DNA of 64,000 nucleotides from JALYUA01 sp038239305 (GTDB taxonomy: Bacteria; Acidobacteriota; Thermoanaerobaculia; UBA5066; Gp7-AA6). The stretch is taken from contig JBBSEW010000005.1 in NCBI GenBank assembly GCA_038239305.1, positions 1 through 64,000 on the forward strand, read 5' to 3'. The position numbers were made by a program, and so were the translations under genes. A model generated the notes under the pieces. The model did no database searches and was not told the DNA's origin. It worked only from the letters and a program-made list of their open reading frames with translations. Shown here one piece after another: positions 17,925 to 24,844 of the stretch; positions within the stretch are counted from its first letter, which is position 1, and each line of letters opens with the position of its first letter.

Positions 17925-18770
17925 TCATGTTCTCTCCGGCGGCAGAAATCCCCGCACGATCTCCTTGACGGGATTCGAGAACTCGCCCTTGATGATCCAA
18001 CGCAGGAAGCCGGGCTCTTCGCGGCCCATGTCCTTCAGCGTGCGGCCGCGGTTTCGGCCAAAGTTGACCGTCGGCTCTCCGTGGATCAGGCGGATGCGTC
18101 CTTCGGGATCCATGTCGCGGTCGAGCCCCGCGCAGTAGAGCTCATGGAGCTCCTCGACGGAGCGAGGCATCGACTCATACCGCTGGAGCTGTCCCTCGAG
18201 GACCCGGAGCGTCATCTCCGCGTCGGCCAGGGCGCCGTGCGCGCCGGCGTGCTCCGACTGGCAGTAGAAGCGCGCCGCCGCCGAAAGATGCCGCGGCTCG
18301 TGCGCGAAGAAGATCCGCTGGGCATCGACCAGGCGGCGCGTCGATACGTCGAAGTCGATGCCCGCGCGGAGGAATTCGACGCGGAGCACGGGCAGGTCGA
18401 AACCGGCGATGTTGTAGCCCGCGAGATCGCATCCCTCGAGAAACGCGGCGAGCTCGTGCGCCACCTCGATGAAACCGTCCATCCCCTCGACGTCGCAATC
18501 CCGGATCCCATGAATCGCCGTTGAGCCCGGCGGTATCGGCATCCGGGGATTCAGTCGGCGGATCCAGCTTTCCCGTGTCCCGTCGGGATTCACCTTCAGG
18601 CAGGCGATCTCGACGATCCGGTCGGTTCGTGAATTCGTACCGGTCGTCTCCGTATCGAAAACGACGACGGGCCGGTCCAGGCGAAGCAGTTTTTCGAGCA
18701 CTCCTGCGATCGTAACCGATTGCTCGGACAGACGATGTCGCACCTCCTGGCCCGTCTCTTGCTCCTCCAT
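17925..18770 (-). CDS. DnaQ-like 3'-5' exonuclease with C-terminal extension
   Basis: A 281-residue DEDDh exonuclease of the DNA polymerase III epsilon type. The motifs are FDTETTGTNSRTDRIVEIAC (Exo I), NIAGFDLPVLRVEFL (Exo II) and HGALADAEMTLRVLEG (Exo III with HxAxxD). Past about residue 225 it has an extra domain, with NFGRNRGRTLKDMGREEPGF and LRWIIKGEF, that resembles DUF3820. This suggests a stand-alone repair or processing nuclease, not the replicative proofreading subunit. The start MEEQETGQ is chosen to avoid overlap with the divergent gene; MAIRFPCM at 18791 is an alternative. Confidence 0.85.
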   Translation of the reverse strand: MEEQETGQEVRHRLSEQSVTIAGVLEKLLRLDRPVVVFDTETTGTNSRTDRIVEIACLKVNPDGTRESWIRRLNPRMPIPPGSTAIHGIRDCDVEGMDGFIEVAHELAAFLEGCDLAGYNIAGFDLPVLRVEFLRAGIDFDVSTRRLVDAQRIFFAHEPRHLSAAARFYCQSEHAGAHGALADAEMTLRVLEGQLQRYESMPRSVEELHELYCAGLDRDMDPEGRIRLIHGEPTVNFGRNRGRTLKDMGREEPGFLRWIIKGEFSNPVKEIVRGFLPPERT

Positions 18771-18789
18771 ACAAGGGAAGCGGATCGCC

Positions 18790-19170
18790 ATGAAGGGATT
18801 GGAAATGGCCGTCAAGCTCGACACATGCCAGGTCGCCGCCGTCCGGGTCGACACACCCTGGACGAAACGGGGCGGGGTCGTCGCCTGCGTCGCCAGCCTG
18901 ACGCGCCGCCTCTCGCGCCAGGAGTCTCGAGGAATGGCGCGCTTTCCCGAATTCTCCGTCACGGGCGACCGCGTCGCCTACGAGTGCCGCCCGTCGGAAT
19001 CCGAAGCCTTCGAGAAGAGGTTGTCCGCCGTCCTCCGATCCCTGCACGATCCCGATCCGGGAAATACGGAAGGCGAGCTGCCCCTCGTCCGGGACGGAGA
19101 GCTCATCCGGGACGGAGAGGGTGAAGAGGGGAAAGGGGAGAGAAACCGGCGGTCGAGCCGGCGAACCTGA
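18790..19170 (+). CDS. Hypothetical protein
   Basis: A 126-residue frame (or 121 from MAVKLDTC at 18805) divergent from the exonuclease, with strong GC3 bias and ordinary amino-acid composition in its first 90 residues. The C-terminus is charged and repetitive (VRDGELIRDGEGEEGKGE). I see no membrane segment, signal peptide or known motif. It could be a real small gene or a coding-like spacer. Confidence 0.45.
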   Translation: MKGLEMAVKLDTCQVAAVRVDTPWTKRGGVVACVASLTRRLSRQESRGMARFPEFSVTGDRVAYECRPSESEAFEKRLSAVLRSLHDPDPGNTEGELPLVRDGELIRDGEGEEGKGERNRRSSRRT

Positions 19171-19204
19171 CGGAGACGGAGAATCGTTCAATCAGGAGTT
19201 CTCG

Positions 19205-19240
19205 CAGAAGAGTCAGAAGAGCCAGAAGAACCAGAAGAGT
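19205..19240. repeat. 9-nt tandem repeat (CAGAAGAGT-like x4)
   Basis: Four units, CAGAAGAGT, CAGAAGAGC, CAGAAGAAC and CAGAAGAGT, then a degenerate copy. The array ends about 10 bp from the stop codon of the phospholipase D-like gene on the minus strand. Confidence 0.85.
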
Positions 19241-19249
19241 CCGAAAGAG

Positions 19250-20509
19250 TCAGTAGTTCTCGCTGAAAAGCCAGAAGAACAGCTCACCGAACCGCGCCAG
19301 CAGGCCTCGTTTTTTCCACTTCTCCTTCGTGAACCTCTCGCTCCGCGCCAGATCGCGGTCCACCATCCGCTCCACCCTTTCGGCAAACCGTCGGTCGTAG
19401 ACGGACACGCTCGCCTCGCCGTTCTTCTTCATCGAACGGTTCACGAAGTTGATCGATCCGACGGACGACCAGATTCCGTCGACGACCATGACCTTGTTGT
19501 GCATCATCGTCGGAAGAAACTCATAGATCTCGACGCCGCCATCGAGCAGCTCCCCGTAGTGGAACCGGGAGGCATTTCGTACGTTCGGGCTGTCGATGTA
19601 CTTGCCGGGCACGATCACGCGCACGTCGACTCCTCTCGCCGCCGCCTGCACGAGCGCCTGGCGGATCTGACGGTCGGGCACGAAGTAGGCATTTTCGATC
19701 CAGATCCGCCGCCGGGCGGCCTGTATCGCCATGTAGTACTGCAGCTTCGCCATCGAGCTCTGATCGGTGCGGGAGCTCGAGATCGCCTGCGCCAGCATGT
19801 CTCCCGCGGATTCGATCGTCGGGAACTGCGCCGGGCCGTGCAGCACCTCCCCGGTCGTATGGAGCCAGTCCTCGAAGAAGACGTGCTGGAGCTGCGCCAC
19901 CATGGGCCCTTCGATCCGCACCATCGTCTCCCGCCACTCGGACGGGTCGCGGGCGTCCCCTTTCCAACGATCATCGACTCCCACGCCGCCGCAGAATCCG
20001 ATCTTCCCGTCGATCGTGAAGATGCGCCGGTGTGTCCGGTTGCCGACGCGGTACAGAGAATAGACGCGAAGGGGCTTGTAGATCTCGACCTTGACGCCGG
20101 CCGCCGCCATCTCATCCTGGAGATCTCCGAGGTTCGACCCGAAACCGTCCACGAGCACCCTCACTTCGACCCCCGCTCGCGCTTTCTCCGCGAGCACGCG
20201 CGCCATGCGGGTGGCGATCGTCCCGTGGTCGAAGATGTACACCTCGATGTTGATCGAGAATCGCGCCTCCCGGAAAGCGGCCGTGAGGGATTCGAAGATC
20301 GCGTCGCCGTTTTCGATCAGGTCGGCCCGGTTGTGAGCGACCATCTCGGTTCCGAACGCGTCGAGCGAGCGCCGGAACTCCGGGCTATCCACCCCGTACG
20401 AGGGCTCGTACTGGTAGACAGTGCGCTTTTCCGAGAAAATATAGGAACAGCCGGAAACCGGCAAAAGGAGCAGCCCGCCGACGATCGCGCGAGAGAGAAG
20501 GCGTTTCAT
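19250..20509 (-). CDS. Phospholipase D / cardiolipin synthase-like lipoprotein
   Basis: A 419-residue PLD-superfamily protein. The start gives a lipoprotein signal with lipobox LLLPVSGC, so it is probably anchored in a membrane facing the periplasm. Two PLD motifs are present: THRRIFTIDGKIGFCGG, where the usual HxK is HxR, and MHNKVMVVDGIWSSVGSINF, an intact HxKxxxxD. Cardiolipin synthases of this type condense phosphatidylglycerol. A homologue is divergent 78 bp away and a third lies at 38648. The Lys-to-Arg change may alter activity. Confidence 0.88.
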   Translation of the reverse strand: MKRLLSRAIVGGLLLLPVSGCSYIFSEKRTVYQYEPSYGVDSPEFRRSLDAFGTEMVAHNRADLIENGDAIFESLTAAFREARFSINIEVYIFDHGTIATRMARVLAEKARAGVEVRVLVDGFGSNLGDLQDEMAAAGVKVEIYKPLRVYSLYRVGNRTHRRIFTIDGKIGFCGGVGVDDRWKGDARDPSEWRETMVRIEGPMVAQLQHVFFEDWLHTTGEVLHGPAQFPTIESAGDMLAQAISSSRTDQSSMAKLQYYMAIQAARRRIWIENAYFVPDRQIRQALVQAAARGVDVRVIVPGKYIDSPNVRNASRFHYGELLDGGVEIYEFLPTMMHNKVMVVDGIWSSVGSINFVNRSMKKNGEASVSVYDRRFAERVERMVDRDLARSERFTKEKWKKRGLLARFGELFFWLFSENY

Positions 20510-20587
20510 CGTCTCTTCCGCGAAAAAACGCCGCGGCGGCGAAAACGATTGGTCGCGTCCGGGAACCGCTTCGCGTAGGCTCGTCCG

Positions 20588-21904
20588 ATGTTCCGAAAGC
20601 TCCCGCGACGTCCTCGCAAGCCGAAAGTCTATCGAATCCCCGTCGAGACGTATCTCATCGCGCTGGCCATCGCGTTCGCGCTCTCGGTGGCCCTCTCCTT
20701 CCTGTCGAAGCCGAAAGAGATCCGCTACCGGCTTCCGCACGTGTTCTCGGTCGACGACCCGACCTTTCTTCCCTCCGCCCACGCTCTGATGAGCGCATCC
20801 ACGATTCCCGGCAATCGGGTGCAGGTTCTGGTGAACGGCGACGAAATCTTCCCCGCGATGCTTTCCGCCATCCGCGGCGCTCAGCGAACCATCAATCTCG
20901 AGTGCTACATCTTCTGGTCGGGCAAGATTGGTTCGGCATTCCGCGACGCGCTCGTCGAGAGAGCTCGCCACGGCGTGGCGGTCCGGCTGCTCGTCGACGC
21001 GGTGGGCTCGAAGAGTCATCTTCTCGACTCCGATATCGACGTGATGCGAAGAGGCGGCGTGACCGTCGACCTCTTCCATCCGCTGCGTCCATGGATGCTC
21101 GATTCGATAAACAACCGAACTCATCGGCGCATCCTCGTCGTCGACGGTCGAATCGGCTTGACTGGCGGCGTCGGAATCGCAGACTCATGGCTCGGCAACG
21201 CCCAATCGCAGGCGAACTGGAGAGAGACCTGCGTGCAGGTGGAGGGACCCGTTGTGGCCCAGCTCCAGTCGGCCTTTCTCGACAACTGGGCGGAGGTTCG
21301 CGGCGAGGCGCTCCTGGGCGACGCTTTTTATCCGAAGCTGGAGATGGCCGGCAGCGTCCGATGCCAGGTGATCGACTCGACGGCCCGTGCGCCGAGCTCC
21401 GCCACCAAGCTGCTCTACGCGGTTTCCATCGCCTCCGCCCGGAGCCGGATCCTTCTTTCGAACTCGTACTTTCTCCCGGACGCGGAAACGAGCGCCGCGC
21501 TCGTCGACGCCGCGCAGCGAGGCGTGAATGTCGAGGTAATCGTTCCGGGAAAAGTCAACGACGTGCCCGCGACCAAGGCCGGCGGCCGGTCATCCTTCGG
21601 GGCGCTGCTCAGGGGCGGAGTAAAGATCTTCGAATTCCAGCCGACGATGTTCCACCCGAAAACGATGGTCGTCGATGGCATCTTCTCGACCGTCGGTTCC
21701 ACGAACTTCGACAACCGCTCATTCCGACTGAACGACGAGATCAACCTCACGATGGCGGATCCCGCGATCGGGCACCGGATGGAAGAGCTCTTCCGCCTCG
21801 ACGTGGCGCGGTCCCGCCCCTACACGTACCAGGACTACCGGAGGCGGTCCCTCAAGGATCGCGTTTTCGAGTGGGCCGTGATGCCCATTCGCTCCGAGCT
21901 GTAA
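20588..21904 (+). CDS. Phospholipase D / cardiolipin synthase-like membrane protein
   Basis: A 438-residue paralogue of the divergent neighbour. In place of a lipobox it has one N-terminal membrane helix (ETYLIALAIAFALSVALSFL). PLD motif 1 is THRRILVVDGRIGLTGG, again HxR in place of HxK. Motif 2, FHPKTMVVDGIFSTVGSTNF, is intact. A TAGGCT hexamer lies close to the start. It probably makes or remodels cardiolipin or a related phospholipid. The transcript may extend to the strong terminator at 22113. Confidence 0.88.
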   Translation: MFRKLPRRPRKPKVYRIPVETYLIALAIAFALSVALSFLSKPKEIRYRLPHVFSVDDPTFLPSAHALMSASTIPGNRVQVLVNGDEIFPAMLSAIRGAQRTINLECYIFWSGKIGSAFRDALVERARHGVAVRLLVDAVGSKSHLLDSDIDVMRRGGVTVDLFHPLRPWMLDSINNRTHRRILVVDGRIGLTGGVGIADSWLGNAQSQANWRETCVQVEGPVVAQLQSAFLDNWAEVRGEALLGDAFYPKLEMAGSVRCQVIDSTARAPSSATKLLYAVSIASARSRILLSNSYFLPDAETSAALVDAAQRGVNVEVIVPGKVNDVPATKAGGRSSFGALLRGGVKIFEFQPTMFHPKTMVVDGIFSTVGSTNFDNRSFRLNDEINLTMADPAIGHRMEELFRLDVARSRPYTYQDYRRRSLKDRVFEWAVMPIRSEL

Positions 21905-22112
21905 ACAGAGCCGGCCTCCCGCGTCGCAGTCTGACAAATCTTACAAAGCTCGTAACAATCCGCGCGGAATGGTGACAACGATCGTCACCAGCGCCGCCCG
22001 CCGAATCGCTTAAACAGCTGAAAAGGAATGACTTGCCGGTCTGTCGGAACGTGGCCGAGCGCTTGCAATTCACAAGAGCGAGGAAACAAAAACCTCACCT
22101 CCTCCTTTCGCC
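21905..22112 (+). other. Untranslated region or possible small RNA before a terminator
   Basis: About 200 bp separates the 20588 gene from its intrinsic terminator and has no coding frame worth reporting. It holds the hairpin TGGTGAC/GTCACCA (21970-21976 with 21984-21990) and an imperfect CGCTTG/CAAGAGCG stem further on. The stretch could be a long 3' UTR or an independent small RNA; no family is recognised. Confidence 0.3.
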
Positions 22113-22148
22113 CCCCGGGCGGCCCCACCCCGACCCGGGGATTTTTTT
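22113..22148 (+). terminator. Intrinsic terminator
   Basis: CCCCGGG (22113-22119) pairs with CCCGGGG (22134-22140), followed by A and seven T residues. It is a textbook rho-independent terminator reading in the plus direction. Confidence 0.85.
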
Positions 22149-22217
22149 ATCTTGAGATCGATCGATGGCGCCGGTAGGCACCCTCGACCACTCGGTCGGA
22201 ATGGCGCTCCAGAGGAA

Positions 22218-22393
22218 ATCTCATGATCTCGCGATCAATCGAACTATCGAATTATCGAATTATCGAATTATCGAATTATCGGGAATCGGAAGCCCGCACC
22301 GGACAGAAACCGCCCGCGCCGATCGACGAGCCCTTCGGACTCCCCCGATCTCCACTTGACCCGATAGAACGATTGATCGCGAGATCATGAGAT
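22218..22393. mobile_element. MITE-like element with 24-bp perfect terminal inverted repeats
   Basis: The arm at 22218-22241, beginning ATCTCATGATCTCGCGATCA, recurs as its exact reverse complement at 22370-22393. The match extends inward imperfectly through CTATCG. The 176-bp element contains an 8-nt tandem array but no gene. A partial copy of the left arm occurs at 1083-1150. Size, inverted ends and a second locus suggest a miniature non-autonomous element; no transposase is in the window. Confidence 0.6.
22245..22276. repeat. 8-nt tandem repeat (TATCGAAT x4)
   Basis: Four perfect TATCGAAT copies inside the inverted-repeat element. The partial copy near 1121 has only diverged versions of this unit, so copy number differs between loci. 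Confidence 0.9.
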
Positions 22394-22465
22394 CGCGAGA
22401 TTCGGACTTCCGCTATCAAGGTCCTTTCTGGAATCGAAACTCATCTGATCTGCTAATTTGCGCCC

Positions 22466-23467
22466 ATGCGCGTTCTCGCGGGCGACATCGGCGGCACGAA
22501 GACCGCCGTCGCCATCTACGAGGTCGGGGCGCGGAGACTCACCCTGGAGCGGGCGGGACGCTACCCGAGCGGCCGCTACAGCTGCCTCGAGGCCATCCTC
22601 GAAGACTTCCTGGCGAAGGAGCGGAGAGTTCCTCGATTTGCGGCGTTCGGCGTCGCCGGACCGGTCGTCGCCGGGCAGGCCAAGATTACGAAACTGCCCT
22701 GGACGATCGACGCGAAGCGGGTCGGGCGGTCGATCGGAATCGGACCGGTGCGGCTCGAAAACGATTTCGTCGCCGCCGCCTACGGCATCCCCTATCTGAC
22801 CCCGCGGCAGCTCGCCGTCGTCGCCCGCGGAGAGCCGGAAGCCGGCGGTCCCATGGCGCTGATCGGAGCCGGGACCGGTCTCGGCCAGGCCGTGCTCTGG
22901 CGGTCGGGAGGCCGCGTCGAGGCCCTGGCATCCCAGGGCGGCCACGCGGACTTCGGTCCGAGGAACCCGGCGGAGGATCGCCTCGTCCGGTTCGTGCGAG
23001 CGCGCTTCGGACGGGTGAGTCGCGACCGGCTGCTCTCCGGGGAGGGGCTGGCGCACATCTACGATTTCCTCGAATCCGACGGAGCCGCCCGCACGACGGC
23101 CGCCGTTGCCCGCGCATTTGCCGGGGAGGATCGGGGCGCCGTCATCGGGCGCCTGGGGCTCGCGGGACGCGACAGGCTCTGCACGCGCGCCCTCCAGATG
23201 TTCGTCGGGATCTACGGCTCCGAGGCCGGAAATCTCGCGCTCCAGTATCGCGCGACCGGCGGCGTCTTCGTCGGAGGTGGGATCGCCGCCCGCATCCTGC
23301 CGGCGCTCCGCTCGCCCGCCTTTCTCGACTCCTTCTCCCGCAAGCCGCCGATGGAGGAGCTGCTCGCGCGGATTCCCGTGCGGATCGTCCGGGAGCCGCG
23401 ACTCGGCCTCATCGGAGCCGCGGCCGCCGCCTACTGGATGGCGACGGAGATCACCCGGTTGTCCTGA
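22466..23467 (+). CDS. glk: Glucokinase
   Basis: Glucokinase phosphorylates glucose with ATP at the entry to glycolysis. The 333-residue protein starts MRVLAGDIGGTKTAVAIYEV, the phosphate-1 motif. LENDFVAAAYGIP carries the sugar-binding Asn-Asp, IGAGTGLGQAVLW the phosphate-2 loop, and SQGGHADFGP the region with the conserved His-Ala-Asp-Phe. VFVGGGIAARI is the adenosine motif. Length and order fit the Glk family (not ROK, since the CxCGxxGC zinc motif is absent). The 3' end overlaps a convergent gene by 37 bp. Confidence 0.94.
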   Translation: MRVLAGDIGGTKTAVAIYEVGARRLTLERAGRYPSGRYSCLEAILEDFLAKERRVPRFAAFGVAGPVVAGQAKITKLPWTIDAKRVGRSIGIGPVRLENDFVAAAYGIPYLTPRQLAVVARGEPEAGGPMALIGAGTGLGQAVLWRSGGRVEALASQGGHADFGPRNPAEDRLVRFVRARFGRVSRDRLLSGEGLAHIYDFLESDGAARTTAAVARAFAGEDRGAVIGRLGLAGRDRLCTRALQMFVGIYGSEAGNLALQYRATGGVFVGGGIAARILPALRSPAFLDSFSRKPPMEELLARIPVRIVREPRLGLIGAAAAAYWMATEITRLS

Positions 23468-23805
23468 AGGACGAGGATTCGGCGGATCTTCGGATAAGTC
23501 CATCGGACCCGCCGCTGTCCGTCCTCCCGGAAGTCCGTCGTGCTGTCCGGGTTGCCGAGCAGCTGGCGGACATCGGCCGCCGACATCCCCTCCTTCAGCG
23601 TCACCAGTCGGACGTTCTGCTCGTCGGTGACAGGGGCCGCTTCGTCGACGACACGGTTGTGCTCGGACTCCCCGACCGCCGCCTTGGACTCGAGAAGCGG
23701 GTTCGTCAGGCGATCGACGAATCCTGTGACGGTCGCGTGCTCGCGAATCAGCCAGAAGACGAGAGCGGCGGCGATCAGAAGCAGGAGCAGGCGCCGCACG
23801 CTCAC
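23431..23805 (-). CDS. BamE/OmlA-like membrane-anchored protein
   Basis: A 124-residue protein with an N-terminal membrane anchor (LLLLLIAAALVFWLI). The C-terminal domain of about 60 residues has the SmpA/OmlA-type pattern: LKEGMSAADVRQLLGNPDST, then VRWTYPK and a final strand. BamE proteins help outer-membrane beta-barrel assembly, but this one is anchored by a helix, not a lipid. The GTG at 23805 is preferred because GGAG precedes it. A TTG at 23847 would overlap the upstream gene. It lies 25 bp after the first of two paralogous small genes. Confidence 0.75.
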   Translation of the reverse strand: MSVRRLLLLLIAAALVFWLIREHATVTGFVDRLTNPLLESKAAVGESEHNRVVDEAAPVTDEQNVRLVTLKEGMSAADVRQLLGNPDSTTDFREDGQRRVRWTYPKIRRILVLQDNRVISVAIQ

Positions 23806-23830
23806 GACTCCGACCGCGAAAAAGGTGCGC

Positions 23831-24208
23831 TCAGGCGCGAGGGGCAATCGGGCGCGCCGCCCGGGAAAGCTCGCGCATCGCGGCCGGATCTCCGAGCAGA
23901 CGCTCGACCCGCGCCTCGAGCTCGGCGATCTTCTCCAGGCAGATCGCGTGCTGCTCCGGCCACGCCGGCCACACGATCGAACCGGTCGTGAAGATCGCTT
24001 CTTCGAGCGACGGCTCTCCGTCGCGCCTCCCCAGCGTCCATTCCTCCCGCAGCATCGAGCGGCGCGCGTGACGCAGCGCCTCCAGCCCGTTCTCCCCCGC
24101 GTGGATCTGGAACCGCAGCACGATCAGGCCGCCCGGATCCGGAACGAGAGCGCTCGTACCGTCGGAGGCCGGCGAATCCGGAACGATCGCCAGAATTTTG
24201 TTCGTCAT
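23831..24208 (-). CDS. Unrecognised protein, tandem paralogue of the 24349 gene
   Basis: A 125-residue cytoplasmic protein with no signal or membrane segment. It shares with the next gene upstream an ordered set of blocks: LRFQIHA, LEALRHARRSMLREEWTL, a Glu-Pro-Ser-(Leu/Met)-Glu block, then a C-terminal coiled-coil-like helix (LEKIAELEARVERLLGDP). The start MTNKILAIVPDSP is one of two; the longer one is less likely. I know no family with this signature. The helical end suggests it binds a partner or forms a dimer. Confidence 0.7.
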   Translation of the reverse strand: MTNKILAIVPDSPASDGTSALVPDPGGLIVLRFQIHAGENGLEALRHARRSMLREEWTLGRRDGEPSLEEAIFTTGSIVWPAWPEQHAICLEKIAELEARVERLLGDPAAMRELSRAARPIAPRA

Positions 24209-24322
24209 CACCCGGACTCCTGACTGCGAGCGCCATGCCCGGCTGCCGGGACGCCGCAAGTGACGGGCGCGAAAAGAGTTCGAGCGAAGGGGGAAAGGAA
24301 GGGGAAGGAGAGAGTGAGAAAT

Positions 24323-24341
24323 CCGTCACTTTTCGTGACGG
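24323..24341 (-). terminator. Hairpin after the 24349 gene
   Basis: CCGTCAC (24323-24329) and GTGACGG (24335-24341) form a perfect 7-bp stem with a 5-nt loop just past the stop of the 24349 gene. The following minus-strand bases are only moderately T-rich, so it may attenuate, not fully terminate, transcription into the 23831 gene. Confidence 0.45.
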
Positions 24342-24348
24342 TAGAGGG

Positions 24349-24705
24349 TCAATGTCCGAGAGTCTGCATCGCGTCGCGGGCGCGATTCGCGCGTTCGACG
24401 AGCTCAGTCACTTTCTGCCGGCACCAGGCGACCTGGGAAGTCAGAACGAACCAGCGAATTTCGCTGCCGCTGAAATTCGGATCTTCCATGGACGGCTCGT
24501 CCCATTCGATTCCGCGCGTCCGTTCCTCGCGAATCATGGCGCGGCGCGCATAGCGAAGCGCCTCGAGGTCGCCGGGGATCGCCAGCTTCAGCTGGAATCG
24601 GAGGCTCATGCGCCGGGAAGGGTCGATCCGGAGAGCCGCCGCGTCGCGCTCCTCGATGCCCGGGGAGATGGGGTCGGAGACTTCGATGACTCGGATGGGC
24701 TTCAT
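24349..24705 (-). CDS. Unrecognised protein, tandem paralogue of the 23831 gene
   Basis: A 118-residue protein with the same blocks as its neighbour: MSLRFQLKLAI, LEALRYARRAMIREERTR, then DEPSMEDPNFSGSEIRWFV and a terminal helix (RQKVTELVERANRARDAMQ). The N-terminal 30 residues differ from the paralogue. A consensus TATAAT lies 13 nt before the ATG, the best -10 box in the window. No enzymatic motif, signal peptide or membrane helix is visible. Function unknown. Confidence 0.72.
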   Translation of the reverse strand: MKPIRVIEVSDPISPGIEERDAAALRIDPSRRMSLRFQLKLAIPGDLEALRYARRAMIREERTRGIEWDEPSMEDPNFSGSEIRWFVLTSQVAWCRQKVTELVERANRARDAMQTLGH

Positions 24706-24718
24706 GGTGCAGCGGCGA

Positions 24719-24724
24719 ATTATA
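24719..24724 (-). promoter_or_regulatory. Putative -10 box, consensus TATAAT
   Basis: On the minus strand this reads TATAAT, 13 nt before the 24705 start codon. No TTGACA-like -35 is visible at the expected spacing. Confidence 0.5.
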
Positions 24725-24814
24725 GTCCCAATCGAGCGCCTTCCAGCCTCCGCCCGTCCGCCGTATCGGACCGCCTCGAGGCTCCCGGCTGCCCTCCCGG
24801 GCCGGGCAATCCTC

Positions 24815-24820
24815 TAGAAT
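24815..24820 (+). promoter_or_regulatory. Putative -10 box of the isocitrate dehydrogenase gene
   Basis: TAGAAT lies 24 nt before the ATG, with AAAGGA as a ribosome-binding site in between. Confidence 0.4.
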
Positions 24821-24844
24821 CCGGCCATTGAGCGAAAGGACGAC

